Source of the DNA: Parageobacillus sp. KH3-4
Lineage (GTDB): Bacteria > Bacillota > Bacilli > Bacillales > Anoxybacillaceae
DNA length: 64,000 bases
Direction: 5' to 3'
Assembly (NCBI RefSeq): GCF_022846435.1
Contig: NZ_AP025627.1
Location: 1,956,001-2,020,000, forward strand
Shown here: positions 44,403-53,938 of the stretch, in pieces
Layout of the letters: each line of letters opens with the position of its first letter
Position numbering within the stretch: the first letter of the stretch is position 1
Position numbers and translations under genes: made by a program
The notes under the pieces: generated by a model
Databases searched by the model: none
Told to the model about the DNA's origin: nothing
Seen by the model: the letters and a program-made list of their open reading frames with translations, nothing else

Positions 44403-44683
44403 TTTGATTCCTCTCTTCGGTTCTCCCGACCTTTATAGACGCCGATAATGTAGCCAATAATTCCGGCCCCGACCGCCGCCTGCACAGAAAACAGCAACGT
44501 TTCCACCTCTCCGCCCGGCGGCTCAAATATGGTTTCCATCCAAGGTTGATAATGAGGAGCGATCACCTGAATCGTTTTTTCCGCCTGGTCATCCGTGCCG
44601 CCAAAATCAGAGTGATGAATGAACAATAACGGTGCCACTACTAATAAAACAGCAAAAACAAGGAGAAAAAGACTTCGCTTCAT
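44399..44683 (-). CDS. cbiN: Cobalt transport protein CbiN
   Basis: This 94-residue protein has two membrane helices and an extracellular loop with F-G-G-T-D-D-Q-A, Y-Q-P-W and P-P-G-G-E-V-E-T-L-L, the CbiN pattern. It is an auxiliary subunit needed for cobalt loading by CbiM. It lies three bases from cbiM. Confidence 0.95.
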   Translation of the reverse strand: MKRSLFLLVFAVLLVVAPLLFIHHSDFGGTDDQAEKTIQVIAPHYQPWMETIFEPPGGEVETLLFSVQAAVGAGIIGYIIGVYKGRENRREESK

Positions 44684-44686
44684 AAT

Positions 44687-45427
44687 TTACACTCCCCTCT
44701 CTAATTGAGTCAGTTCCCGGCTGCTGTAAGTCGATAAGAAATTCCAAACGACAACCGTAAGCAGCCCTTCTGTAATCGCCAGTGGTATTTGCGTGACAGC
44801 AAAAATGCCGGCAAATTTGACAAACGAAGCGAAAATCCCGCCTGTCGCATCTGGAAACGCCAACGCTAATTGCAATGAGGTGACAACATATGTGGCTAAA
44901 TCAGAAAAAAATGCAGCGAAAAATATCGTCCAACGCCGCGATATATTCCACTTTTTCCCGAAACGATAAATGCCGTACGCCACAAGCGGGCCGGCGACTG
45001 CCATGGACATGGCATTCGCACCTAATGTCGTCAATCCGCCATGTGCCAGCAGTAATGCTTGAAACAGCAATACGATGCTCCCCATCACTACCATCGTCCA
45101 TGGACCAAACAGCACCGCACCGAGCCCTACCCCCGTTGGATGTGAGCTGCTTCCAGTAACGGATGGAATTTTTAAAGCAGACAGCACAAACGTAAATGCC
45201 CCGGACAGCGCAATGAGCAGCTTTAGTTCCGGATGCTCACGCGTAATCCGGATGAGTGAACGCATACCGATGATCAAAAATGGCAAAAACGCGAGCCACC
45301 AAAAAATCACCCATCTAACAGGCAAAAATCCTTCCATAATATGCATCGCAAATGCCGATGAACTTTCAGAAAAAGTAAAATAGACAACTAAACCGCAAAG
45401 GAAAAGGGCGTATTTCCATTTTTTCAT
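44687..45427 (-). CDS. cbiM: Cobalt transporter substrate-binding component CbiM
   Basis: This 246-residue membrane protein begins with an extra signal-like helix and then M-H-I-M-E-G-F-L-P, where the mature N-terminus with its metal-binding His forms after cleavage. Also seen are [10 protein letters not shown] and [15 protein letters not shown] at 45427 follows GGGAGG; an in-frame ATG 30 bases upstream would hide that site. Confidence 0.95.
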   Translation of the reverse strand: MKKWKYALFLCGLVVYFTFSESSSAFAMHIMEGFLPVRWVIFWWLAFLPFLIIGMRSLIRITREHPELKLLIALSGAFTFVLSALKIPSVTGSSSHPTGVGLGAVLFGPWTMVVMGSIVLLFQALLLAHGGLTTLGANAMSMAVAGPLVAYGIYRFGKKWNISRRWTIFFAAFFSDLATYVVTSLQLALAFPDATGGIFASFVKFAGIFAVTQIPLAITEGLLTVVVWNFLSTYSSRELTQLERGV

Positions 45428-45453
45428 GCTTCCGTTCCTCCCGCTGTTCTGCA

Positions 45454-45822
45454 TCATTTCGAGATTCCTAGAGGGGACGTTGATTGTTTTGGCATCATGA
45501 ATCCCTTCATCTTTTCATAACGGTACGTTATCGTTTCTTCCAGCCATTCCCCGTCCCGTAAATGCCTTCGCACAAGCTCCCTTGCTTTTTTCGGCGTCAT
45601 CCCGTTGTACCATACGCCTTCAGGGTAAACGATGACGACGCATGCATCCTGGCAGCGGCCATTGCAGCGCGTCCGCGTCGTATGTACGCTGTCGTTTAAC
45701 TCCAGCCTCGCAATTTCTTCACGGATGGCAAGTGTTACTTCCTCTCCCCCTTTACGCATGCAGCTGCCTCCGTTGCAAATCAGCACATGATGTTTCGTTC
45801 CGGTTAAGTTCCATGTTGTCAT
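45454..45822 (-). CDS. cbiW: Thioredoxin-like 2Fe-2S ferredoxin (CbiW-like)
   Basis: This 122-residue ferredoxin has four spaced cysteines: [12 protein letters not shown], then [10 protein letters not shown] and V-V-Y-P-E-G-V-W-Y. The same kind of protein, CbiW, heads the cobalamin operon of Bacillus megaterium and is thought to supply electrons for a reductive step. ATG at 45822 follows AAGGAG, just after the riboswitch terminator, so it is the first gene of the operon. Confidence 0.88.
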   Translation of the reverse strand: MTTWNLTGTKHHVLICNGGSCMRKGGEEVTLAIREEIARLELNDSVHTTRTRCNGRCQDACVVIVYPEGVWYNGMTPKKARELVRRHLRDGEWLEETITYRYEKMKGFMMPKQSTSPLGISK

Positions 45823-45845
45823 GTTCAATCTCTCCTTTTTTGCAA

Positions 45846-45875
45846 AATAAAAAGCACCTCTATACGCAGAGGTGC
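45846..45875 (-). terminator. Regulatory terminator of the cobalamin riboswitch
   Basis: The arms GCACCTCT and AGAGGTGC (45854-45861, 45868-45875) are followed on the minus strand by TTTTTATTTT. It lies between the B12 aptamer and the cbiW start, as expected for premature termination when cobalamin is bound. Confidence 0.9.
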
Positions 45876-45956
45876 AGAAAAATGCATACAAATATAGCCA
45901 AAAAAGTATGCCATTCTCCCGCACGTCTACCTATAATCCCGTAGGTATCCGTCCGA

Positions 45957-46132
45957 ACAAATAAGGCAGGTCTCCTGACTTAGGATCATCGCTTTGCTGC
46001 GCCTTCCCGAAGTTTCCTTCAGTGACATCATGCAACAAAGCTCCCCATCACAGTGGCGGGTACCGTGACGGATTTTCACCGTACTTCCCTTTTAAGCCTG
46101 TTCTCTAATGAGAAAGGCACCTTATTTGCTTG
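45957..46132 (-). ncRNA. Cobalamin (B12) riboswitch
   Basis: Read on the minus strand, the leader contains the conserved pieces in order: AAGGTGCC, GGTGAAAATCC, CCGCCACTGTGA and AGTCAGGAGACCTGCC, closed by a P1 stem CAAATAAGG/CCTTATTTG. The downstream hairpin with a T-run makes this a transcription-terminating switch controlling the whole cbiW-to-cobO operon of about 17 kb. Confidence 0.96.
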
Positions 46133-46187
46133 GCATAGATATTGATTTCTCATGGAACATTTCTGTTACTCATGGTAGTACAAATTT

Positions 46188-46685
46188 TTAAACGCCGTCA
46201 ATCACTTTTTTCAATAAGTCCGTTTTTGCCAACACAATCCCGTCGCGATCCGCATATACATAGGCGCCCGGCTCCCAAAGAACACCGCCAAATTCAAGCG
46301 CAACGTCCCGTTTTCCTTTTCCTTCTTTTTTGCTTTTTATCGGGCACGTGCCGATCGCCATCACCCCGATCGGCATATTGGCGATCTCTGCAGAATCACG
46401 AATACAGCCATGGATAATTACGCCCGCAAGTCCGCGATCGCAGGCGATTTGCGCCAAACGATCTCCAAGCAGTGCGCAATTTCGCGAACCTTTCCCGTCA
46501 ACGACCAATACAGTGCCGGCCGGAACGGTTTCTAACGCCTCGCGCACAAGCACATTATCTTCCAATACGTCGACCGTCGCGATCGGTCCGGAAAATTCTG
46601 CTTTTCCGCCATATGATTGCATCGGCAGCCGGCAAACTTGAAGCTCGCTAAAAAATTTATCGCATAAATCAGCTGTTTTCACCAT
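46188..46685 (-). CDS. RraA family protein
   Basis: This protein of about 165 residues has the RraA fold marks: C-D-K-F near the start, G-T-V-L-V-V-D-G-K-G-S, G-V-I-I-H-G-C-I-R-D and Y-A-D-R-D-G-I-V-L-A. Members are either regulators of RNase E or metal-dependent 4-hydroxy-4-methyl-2-oxoglutarate aldolase/oxaloacetate decarboxylases; the G-x20-R-D pattern favours the enzyme role, and Bacilli lack RNase E. GGGGAGG precedes ATGATGGTG, so any of 46688, 46685 or 46682 may be used. Confidence 0.88.
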   Translation of the reverse strand: MVKTADLCDKFFSELQVCRLPMQSYGGKAEFSGPIATVDVLEDNVLVREALETVPAGTVLVVDGKGSRNCALLGDRLAQIACDRGLAGVIIHGCIRDSAEIANMPIGVMAIGTCPIKSKKEGKGKRDVALEFGGVLWEPGAYVYADRDGIVLAKTDLLKKVIDGV

Positions 46686-46747
46686 CATTCCCTCCCCACT
46701 ATCGTCTTTATTTGACATATTTGACGAAACTCCTTCTTTTTCCACAA

Positions 46748-46777
46748 AAAAACAGACAAGCGATTGCTTGCCTGCAT
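46748..46777 (-). terminator. Terminator after tRNA-Gln
   Basis: The stem CAGGCAAGC-AATC-GCTTGTCTG is followed on the minus strand by TTTTTTTGTGG. Confidence 0.9.
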
Positions 46778-46782
46778 TCCAG

Positions 46783-46854
46783 CTGGGCTAGCTGGATTCG
46801 AACCAGCGCATCACGGAGTCAAAGTCCGTTGCCTTACCGCTTGGCTATAGCCCA
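46783..46854 (-). tRNA. tRNA-Gln (anticodon TTG)
   Basis: A complete 72-base cloverleaf: acceptor TGGGCTA/TAGCCCA, D-arm with AGCCAAGCGGTAAGGC, anticodon stem CGGAC-loop CTTTGAC with anticodon TTG, and T-arm GGTTCGAATCC. CCA is not encoded. It is a single tRNA with its own terminator. Confidence 0.96.
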
Positions 46855-47253
46855 ACGAAATAACTTCATGAAACTTCTTCCTTAATTGACTGATTGACGA
46901 GTCAGCATGGGAAAATTTTAAAATGATCTGCATTTAGATAAAGTCAGCGCAAAATTCCGCTTATCATCCGGTGAACTTAAATCAACGGACAACAAAATGG
47001 TTTTTCCTGTATTTCATCCGCTTATAGTATTTCCTCTGTCAATTCACTCTATACCACTATTGTTAAAAAATATTTCAAAATACTATTAGTTTTCATTTAT
47101 AGAAAATGTTATTTAGCAAATACTATTTTTTAAAAATATACTAAACATTCTTTATGCATAAATGACAAAACTTTAAATATTCATTTATTTAATCTTTACC
47201 TTCACTTCCTACAATGAAAGCGAAAAAATCGTCGCAGGGAGAGTGAAGAAAAA
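46855..47253. other. AT-rich intergenic region upstream of glpQ
   Basis: About 400 bases separate the divergent tRNA-Gln and glpQ. The right part has three weak PhoP-like hexamers spaced 11 bases apart (TTTATT 47184, TTTACC 47195, TTCCTA 47206). No gene is seen. Confidence 0.35.
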
Positions 47254-48180
47254 ATGAAAAAATCAACGATCATTGGTTGGCCGCTTTCCATACTATTCAG
47301 TTTTCTCGCATCATACTCCTTCAACGCCGCGGCTGCCGATAAATTGGGCATGCAACCGTTCACGCCGCCCCCAATTGCAGACGACATCGCTGTTATCGCC
47401 CATCGCGGCGCGTCTGGATATGCACCAGAACATACGTTATCGGCATACAAAAAAGCAATTCAAATGAAAGCGGACTATGTGGAATTAGATTTGCATATGA
47501 CGAAAGATGGAGAATTAGTCGCCATTCATGACGCGACGCTAGCGAGAACAACAAACGCAGAAGAAGCATACCCCGATCGCGCCCCTTGGCGGATAAAAGA
47601 CTTCACGCTTTCAGAAATTAAACAGCTGGATGCCGGTTCTTGGTTTAACGACGCTTATCCGGAATACGCGAAGAAGCAATATGCCAAAGAAAAAATTCCT
47701 ACTCTGCAAGAAGTGATTGATTTTATGAAACAAAAAGACGCGAAAGCCGCTCTATACATTGAAACGAAAGCTCCAAATGTCTACTCCGGCATGGAAGAAA
47801 AAATGGTGGATATTTTAAAAAAGAACGGATATTTGCAGGAAGGAAAAGTCATTTTCCAATCGTTCAGCGAAGCGAGTTTGCGAAAATTGCAGAACATCGT
47901 TCCTAAAGGCATTCCGCTTATTCAACTGTATAGTCCCGCCATGATCCAAGGACGAAACCTCGATGACGTGCTCGATCGAACCGCCGAATACGCTGAAGGA
48001 GTTGCACCAGATCAATCGCTCGTTACTCCGGAATTTGTGCAAAAAGCGCATGAACTCCATCTCATTGTTCATCCGTATACGATAAACACGAAAAAAGAAA
48101 TGCACAAACAATTATCATTAGGCGTGGACGGAATGTTTACAAACTATCCTGATCGGCTAGCAAGCTTGCACAAAAAATAG
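47254..48180 (+). CDS. glpQ: Secreted glycerophosphodiester phosphodiesterase
   Basis: This 308-residue exported enzyme hydrolyses glycerophosphodiesters, including products of lipid or teichoic-acid turnover, to glycerol-3-phosphate. The signal peptide covers about residues 1-28 (N-A-A-A-A-D). The GDPD core shows A-H-R-G-A-S-G-Y-A-P-E-H-T (catalytic His/Arg), V-E-L-D-L-H-M-T-K-D-G (metal ligands) and I-H-D-A-T-L. Pho-type regulation is known for glpQ in B. subtilis; here only weak PhoP-like hexamers are seen upstream. Confidence 0.94.
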   Translation: MKKSTIIGWPLSILFSFLASYSFNAAAADKLGMQPFTPPPIADDIAVIAHRGASGYAPEHTLSAYKKAIQMKADYVELDLHMTKDGELVAIHDATLARTTNAEEAYPDRAPWRIKDFTLSEIKQLDAGSWFNDAYPEYAKKQYAKEKIPTLQEVIDFMKQKDAKAALYIETKAPNVYSGMEEKMVDILKKNGYLQEGKVIFQSFSEASLRKLQNIVPKGIPLIQLYSPAMIQGRNLDDVLDRTAEYAEGVAPDQSLVTPEFVQKAHELHLIVHPYTINTKKEMHKQLSLGVDGMFTNYPDRLASLHKK

Positions 48181-48420
48181 CTTCGCCATTTTACCATTCA
48201 TGCACCCCAAAGCACGCTCGTCGGCAAACAGCAACTTACCAAAAAACATTCGGTGCGAACAGAAACAACTTTCCCATCATTTTTGTCCTCATAATATAAT
48301 GGATTGATTCTCAACATTATAAACATAATCGAATAATTTTTGGCTCTATTCATAAAATTCTTATTGTCATTTTCTAGTTTTATCGATATAATGGGGAAAA
48401 GCACGAAAGGAGCAACGAAC

Positions 48421-48861
48421 TTGCTGCAAATCGTCCAATACAAAAACGGCCCGTTTACGCTTTCCACCGATCCAGCTCTTGTGCAAGTCGACCGCGTCTG
48501 CGAATTTCTCGCCCGCTCTTATTGGGCGAATACGAGAGACAGGGCAACGATCATAAAATCTTTGGAACATTCCTTATGCTTTTCATTGTTTCACGGACAG
48601 ACGCAAATCGGATTGGCGCGGGTTGTTACTGATGGGGCGATGTTCGCCTATTTGTGCGATGTCTTTATTGATGAGGAATTTCGAGGGCAAGGGCTTGGCA
48701 AATGGCTGGTGAAATGCATATTGCGGCACCCGGACGTCGCTGCCGTAAAACGCGTTTTGCTGGCAACAAAAGACGCCCACGGACTATATGAACAGTTTGG
48801 CTTTCAGACGCCGCGACATCCGGAACAGCTGATGGAAAAAATAATCTCCCCCTCGCCATGA
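48421..48861 (+). CDS. GNAT family N-acetyltransferase
   Basis: This 146-residue acetyltransferase has the acetyl-CoA loop in F-R-G-Q-G-L-G-K-W-L, preceded by A-Y-L-C-D-V-F-I-D-E-E, and ends Y-E-Q-F-G-F-Q-T. The substrate is unknown. TTG at 48421 follows AAAGGAG by eight bases; an in-frame start 81 bases upstream has no site. Its 3' end overlaps a terminator shared with topB. Confidence 0.88.
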   Translation: MLQIVQYKNGPFTLSTDPALVQVDRVCEFLARSYWANTRDRATIIKSLEHSLCFSLFHGQTQIGLARVVTDGAMFAYLCDVFIDEEFRGQGLGKWLVKCILRHPDVAAVKRVLLATKDAHGLYEQFGFQTPRHPEQLMEKIISPSP

Positions 48862-48880
48862 GGAAGGAGATTATTTTTTC
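48838..48880. terminator. Bidirectional terminator between the GNAT gene and topB
   Basis: The arms AATAATCTCC and GGAGATTATT with flanking A- and T-runs cover the stop codons of both convergent genes. Confidence 0.8.
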
Positions 48881-51027
48881 GCAAACGAAAACGTTATTTT
48901 TTTCTCTTTTTCATCCCACACTAACGCCGCATCAAACGTTTTTTCTCCTTTTTTAAATCCTTTAATGACGTTCGTTCGGCCGTGCTTGAGCAGCTCTTTC
49001 ACATTCGCTTGCGAAATCGTTTTGCCGAGAATTTTTTTCGAAATCGCAAATGAACATTTCGTCTTGGCATAATTGGCGCAGCCGTAAAACGTGCCTTTAT
49101 CGATGACCGTGCCGCCGCACAGCTTGCAGATGCCAACAGGTTTTCCGAGTGCCGCTTTCGATTTTGTCCGTTGAATCGACGCGGTATCGAGCCCGGCGAA
49201 ATCCCATGTTTTCGACATTTCAACGGCGTCTTGGACAATTTTTGCGGACAGCTTTTTTACTTGCTCCATAAACTGCGCCGCTGCCGCCTTTCCTTCACCG
49301 ATCTCGCTTAAGCGTTGCTCCCATTTCGCCGTCATTTCCGGAGATGCCAAAATTTTATCACCAATCGCTTCGATCAGCACTTTCGCCTTGTCGGTCGCAT
49401 ACACTTGATTTTTCTTTACTTCGATGTAATTGCGCTCTTTCAACATGGTAATGATCGCCGCGCGCGTCGCTTCCGTGCCGAGCCCTTCTGTTTTGGCAAG
49501 CACTTTTTCTAATTCTTCGTTATCTAAAAATTTCCCCGCTGTTTTCATCAAGGTAATCAACTGGCCTTCTGTATACCGTTTCGGCGGCTGCGTCTTTCCT
49601 TCTTTGACACGAACGTTCAGCACATCGCCTCGTTCGCTTTCACGGAGCGAAGGAAGAAGCGCCACATCATCGTCTTCGCGCTGGCTGATGACTCTCCGCC
49701 ATCCTTCCTGGATTTGCCGCTTGCCTTTCGAAATAAAGCGGGCGCGCCCATCGACAAGCGTCGTGACGGTCGTATAGTCAAACACCGCTGCTTCGTAATG
49801 AGCGGCAATGAGACGGCGCACGACCAAATCGTAAATTTTCCGCTCATCCGCCGACAACTTCGCCGGATCAACCACCTGCTCCGTCGGGATGATCGCATAA
49901 TGGTCAGTCACTTTCTTTTCATTTACATAACGTTTATTATGTAAAATTGATGCATTCGGCAGCGGAAAAAACGGCTGATACTCCGGAAACGCCTGCAATT
50001 TTTGCAAAATATCCGGGAACGTTTCCGCCTCGCCTTTTGTCACATAATTGGAATCGGAACGCGGATATGACACGATACCTTTTTGGTATAATTTTTGCAA
50101 AATATCGAGCGTCTTTTTTGGAGAAAATTGATACACTTTGTTTGCCGTCGCCTGTAAGGAGGACAAATTGAATAATAGCGGCGGTAAAAATGTTTTCCGC
50201 TCTGTTTTCACTTCGCCCACGATTGCGGGCTTGTTTCGGCAAAACTGGGCGATTTGTTGCGCCAGCTGCTCCTCCTTGATCCGCGTTTCTCCTTTTTCGT
50301 TCGCCCATTTTCCTTCGTACTGCCTGCCGTCAATGGCAAATGTCGCCACTACTTCCCAAAACGGTTCAGGGCGAAACTGTTCAATTTCTTTTTCTCGTTT
50401 TACGATGAGCGCGAGCGTTGGCGTTTGTACCCTTCCTACCGAAAAAACATCATCCATCCCTTTTTGCTTCAGTAAAATGCTGTACACGCGCGAGGCGTTC
50501 ATCCCGACGAGCCAGTCGGCGCAAGCGCGCGCGTACGCTTCTTCATATAAATTTCTTGTTTCTGCTTCGTCTAGCAGTTGGCGGAATCCTTCGTAAATCG
50601 CTTTCGGCGTCAATGATGAAAGCCAAAGCCGCTTCATCGGCTTTTTCACACCGCTCATATGGATAATATTGCGGATGATCAGCTCTCCTTCCCTTCCGGC
50701 GTCGCCGGCATGGATAATTTCCGTCACTTCCGGTTTGCAAAGCAATTCTTTCACAATCGCGAACTGCTTCGCTTTCGCTTTTTCTACCTCATATTGAAAA
50801 CGCTCCGGAATGATCGGCAGCGTCTCAAGCTTCCATTGTTTCCATTCCGGACGATACCGTTCGGGCGGAACGAGCTGAAAAAGATGCCCGATCGCCCACG
50901 TCACATACGCTCCTTTCGGAAACAATTCGTTCGGATAAATTTCGATATAGCCCTGATGCCTTTTCGTTTGAAAAATCGAGGCCAGCGTCGCACCTTGATC
51001 CGGTTTTTCGGCGATGATCACTTTCAT
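48871..51027 (-). CDS. topB: DNA topoisomerase III
   Basis: This 718-residue type IA topoisomerase unlinks single strands and helps resolve replication and recombination intermediates. The TOPRIM start V-I-I-A-E-K-P-D-Q-G, H-A-G-D-A-G-R-E-G-E-L-I, V-G-R-V-Q-T-P-T-L and the active-site tyrosine in V-S-Y-P-R-S-D-S-N-Y are visible, plus a C-terminal zinc-finger-like C-K-L-C-G...C-A-N-Y. Monocistronic; ATG at 51027 follows GGAG. Confidence 0.96.
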   Translation of the reverse strand: MKVIIAEKPDQGATLASIFQTKRHQGYIEIYPNELFPKGAYVTWAIGHLFQLVPPERYRPEWKQWKLETLPIIPERFQYEVEKAKAKQFAIVKELLCKPEVTEIIHAGDAGREGELIIRNIIHMSGVKKPMKRLWLSSLTPKAIYEGFRQLLDEAETRNLYEEAYARACADWLVGMNASRVYSILLKQKGMDDVFSVGRVQTPTLALIVKREKEIEQFRPEPFWEVVATFAIDGRQYEGKWANEKGETRIKEEQLAQQIAQFCRNKPAIVGEVKTERKTFLPPLLFNLSSLQATANKVYQFSPKKTLDILQKLYQKGIVSYPRSDSNYVTKGEAETFPDILQKLQAFPEYQPFFPLPNASILHNKRYVNEKKVTDHYAIIPTEQVVDPAKLSADERKIYDLVVRRLIAAHYEAAVFDYTTVTTLVDGRARFISKGKRQIQEGWRRVISQREDDDVALLPSLRESERGDVLNVRVKEGKTQPPKRYTEGQLITLMKTAGKFLDNEELEKVLAKTEGLGTEATRAAIITMLKERNYIEVKKNQVYATDKAKVLIEAIGDKILASPEMTAKWEQRLSEIGEGKAAAAQFMEQVKKLSAKIVQDAVEMSKTWDFAGLDTASIQRTKSKAALGKPVGICKLCGGTVIDKGTFYGCANYAKTKCSFAISKKILGKTISQANVKELLKHGRTNVIKGFKKGEKTFDAALVWDEKEKKITFSFAKK

Positions 51028-51057
51028 TGCAGACTTCTCCTTGTTGTTCGTTGCTGA

Positions 51058-51948
51058 TTATGGCACTTCATGCCCCATCGAGCTTTGCAAAATTTCAAAC
51101 CATTGCCCGCGGCGAAGCGGCAGTGCAAGCGCGCGCACTGCACGAATAATGCGCTCTTTTCTGCCGGAGCCGACAATTGGCATCATCCGCGCCGGATGCA
51201 CAAGCAGCCATGCGTATAATACTTCATCAATCGTTTCGGCGCCTAGTTCATCTCTAACTTGTTCCAGCGCCGCGCGCAAGCGCACTGCTTTGTCGTCCGC
51301 CGCCGTAAATATTTTCCCGCCGGCAAGCGGGGACCACACCATCGGCGGAATCCGCTTTTCCAAACATAAATCGACCGTACCGTCTTCGATATTTTCCAAA
51401 CAGTAAGCCGATACCTCGATTTGGTTGGTCACGAGCGGAAAATCTAAATACGACTGCAACATGTTAAATTGCGAACGTTTAAAGTTCGACACGCCAAAAT
51501 GGCGCACTTTCCCTTCTCTTTTCAGCCTAGTGAACGCTTCGGCCACTTCTTCCGGGTTCATAAACGGATCTGGACGGTGAATAAGCAGCACGTCGATGTA
51601 ATCGGTGCGGAAATTTTTTAACGATTGGTGGACGGACGCGATAATATGCTCTTTGCTTGTATCATAATGCTTCAAGCCGTATTTCGATGCGAGCTTAATC
51701 CCACATTTGGTAACAATCTCGATTTGCCCACGCAAGCTTGGCTTTAACGCCAGCGCTTCGCCAAACAGCGACTCGCATGTATAATTCCCGTAAATGTCGG
51801 CATGATCAAACGTCGTAATCCCTTGTTCGAGACAAAATTCGATAAGAGCCAATATCTGTTCTTTCGAATAATGCCATTCCGCTAGTCTCCATAACCCGTG
51901 AATGATGCGGGAAAACGTTAAATCTTCTGCTAAACGGATTCGTTCCAC
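51058..51948 (-). CDS. Aldo/keto reductase
   Basis: This 296-residue NADPH-dependent oxidoreductase has a TIM-barrel fold. The catalytic set is visible in F-D-H-A-D-I-Y-G-N-Y (Asp, Tyr) and V-L-L-I-H-R-P-D-P (His), with the NADPH site near P-I-V-G-S-G-R-K-E-R-I at the C-terminus. It is closest in style to the YdhF branch. The substrate is unknown. It stops 30 bases before topB on the same strand and may be cotranscribed. Confidence 0.92.
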   Translation of the reverse strand: MERIRLAEDLTFSRIIHGLWRLAEWHYSKEQILALIEFCLEQGITTFDHADIYGNYTCESLFGEALALKPSLRGQIEIVTKCGIKLASKYGLKHYDTSKEHIIASVHQSLKNFRTDYIDVLLIHRPDPFMNPEEVAEAFTRLKREGKVRHFGVSNFKRSQFNMLQSYLDFPLVTNQIEVSAYCLENIEDGTVDLCLEKRIPPMVWSPLAGGKIFTAADDKAVRLRAALEQVRDELGAETIDEVLYAWLLVHPARMMPIVGSGRKERIIRAVRALALPLRRGQWFEILQSSMGHEVP

Positions 51949-52078
51949 TGCTCGTCCTCCTCTTCCTTTTTTGCCCTTTATCCATTTCTCATCGATTTTC
52001 TATTCCTTTTTGTTCGAGTAATCCATCCCTTTTTGCGCATACTACTTAACAACGGAAAAACAGGAAAGGAATGGGAAG

Positions 52079-53938
52079 ATGATAAAAAAACAGTTATATG
52101 CATGGCTGGCGGTCATCCTGTTGCTTGCGCCATCGAACGCCTCCGCGGCACAAACAAAATACCAATGGAATCTGGCCGACATTTACACGTCAGAAGCTGA
52201 TTTTGAGCGCGACTATCAAACAGCCGCCGATGCGCTGCCAAAACTGTCCGCCTATGAAGGAAAGCTTCAGAGCGCCGCCAACGTCTCCAAGCTGTTTGCC
52301 CTTAATGAAAGGATAGCACGAAAGCTTGAAAAATTGTCGCTTTATGCTCACTTAAAACAAGATTTAAATATAGAAGATGAGACTGCGGCGCGGCTGAAAG
52401 CAAAAGTGGAGGCGCTTATTTCCGAATATGCAGCCAAAACAGCGTTTATCGAGCCGGAACTGCTGTCGCTTTCCGAGCAGACGCTTGCCAAGCTGCAAAA
52501 AAGCAAAGCACTTAAGCAATACCGCTATTATTTTAAAGAATTACGCGAACAAAAAAAACATACGCTTTCCAAACAAGAGGAACAGCTGCTCGCCAAGCTC
52601 TCCCCAATCATGAGTGATCCGGAAAACATTTATAACAATGCCGCGCGCGGCGATTATGAGCCTCCTTCCATTCGCACGCCGGACGGGAAAACGGTTTCGC
52701 TGACAGAGGAAAACTATACAAAAGCGCTTGAACATCCAGACCGCAGCTACCGCAAGCGGGCGTTTCAAACGCGTTTTCAAAGCTATGAAGCGATCGAAAA
52801 CACATCGGCCGCCACGTTATACGCTTCGGTGAAAGCGGACGAATTGTACGCGAAAGCGCGAAAATATCGATCTGGCCTCGAGGCAGCACTGTCAGCCGAT
52901 GATGTGCCAAAACAAGTGTTTACGAATCTTATCTCGACCGTAAACGATCATCTGCCATCACTGCACCGCTATGTCGAACTGCGCAAAAAAGCACTCGGCA
53001 TCGACCGCGTCCACAGTTACGATATGTATGTGCCGCTTGTCGACGAGGCGGTCGCGAAAAAAATGAAGTTTCCGATCGAAACGGCACAAACGCTCCTCCT
53101 TGAAGGATTGAAACCGCTCGGCGGCGACTACATCAAACACGTGAAGCTCGCTTTCGAACAAGGCTGGCTTGACGCATATCCGCGCCCCAAAAAATATACG
53201 GGTGGCTATAATACGAGCGCGTACGACACCCATCCGTTTATTTTGCTCAACTACGACGAGTCGCTCGATGGCATGCTGACGATCGCCCACGAAATCGGCC
53301 ATGCAATGAATTCCGTTTACACAAACAACACGCAGCCGTACCATTATTCCGGGCAATCGATTTTCACCGCAGAAGTCGCCTCCACCGCCAACGAATGGCT
53401 GATGATGGATTACTTGATGAAGCGGGCGAAAACGGACGAAGAAAAGCTGTATTTGCTCAACCAGCAACTCGAGCAAATCCGCGGCACGCTATATACGCAA
53501 GTGATGTATTCCGAGTTCGAACAGGCGATCCACAACAAAGTGCGGCAAGGTGGAAGCTTAACCGCTGCCGAGCTGAACGATCTTTGGCTTCGTTTATTGA
53601 AAAAGTATCACGGCCCTGCTTACGCCGCCGACCCGGAAGCAGCGCGCGGCTGGCTGCGCATCCCGCATCTTTATGATGCGTTTTACGTCTATAAATACGC
53701 GACATCCCTCGCCGCTTCCTTCGAGCTTGTCAAGCAAATGAAAGCGGATAAAACCGGAGAAGCAACGAAACGCTATTTGCAGTTTTTAAGCGCCGGCACA
53801 TCTGACGACCCAATCCGCCTTTTACAAAAAACGGGCGTGGACATGACATCATCGAAGCCGCTTGAGAACCTGCTTTCCTATTTCGACCTGCTCGTCCGCA
53901 AAATGGAACAGCAGTTGAAAATGCAAAGAAAACTGTAA
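52079..53938 (+). CDS. pepF: Oligoendopeptidase F with a signal peptide
   Basis: This 619-residue M3 metallopeptidase cleaves short peptides. The zinc motif is H-E-I-G-H (His404, Glu405, His408) in I-A-H-E-I-G-H-A-M-N-S, followed by F-T-A-E-V-A-S-T-A-N-E (third ligand). The N-terminus is a clear signal peptide (K-K-Q, hydrophobic core residues 6-18, S-N-A-S-A-A-Q), so it should act outside the cell, unlike the usual cytoplasmic PepF. ATG at 52079 follows AAAGGAATGG. Gene stands alone. Confidence 0.93.
   Translation: MIKKQLYAWLAVILLLAPSNASAAQTKYQWNLADIYTSEADFERDYQTAADALPKLSAYEGKLQSAANVSKLFALNERIARKLEKLSLYAHLKQDLNIEDETAARLKAKVEALISEYAAKTAFIEPELLSLSEQTLAKLQKSKALKQYRYYFKELREQKKHTLSKQEEQLLAKLSPIMSDPENIYNNAARGDYEPPSIRTPDGKTVSLTEENYTKALEHPDRSYRKRAFQTRFQSYEAIENTSAATLYASVKADELYAKARKYRSGLEAALSADDVPKQVFTNLISTVNDHLPSLHRYVELRKKALGIDRVHSYDMYVPLVDEAVAKKMKFPIETAQTLLLEGLKPLGGDYIKHVKLAFEQGWLDAYPRPKKYTGGYNTSAYDTHPFILLNYDESLDGMLTIAHEIGHAMNSVYTNNTQPYHYSGQSIFTAEVASTANEWLMMDYLMKRAKTDEEKLYLLNQQLEQIRGTLYTQVMYSEFEQAIHNKVRQGGSLTAAELNDLWLRLLKKYHGPAYAADPEAARGWLRIPHLYDAFYVYKYATSLAASFELVKQMKADKTGEATKRYLQFLSAGTSDDPIRLLQKTGVDMTSSKPLENLLSYFDLLVRKMEQQLKMQRKL

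Noticed and set aside
46861-47253. A PhoP box upstream of glpQ.
   Set aside because: The hexamers are only partial matches; kept as a weak remark, not as a site.
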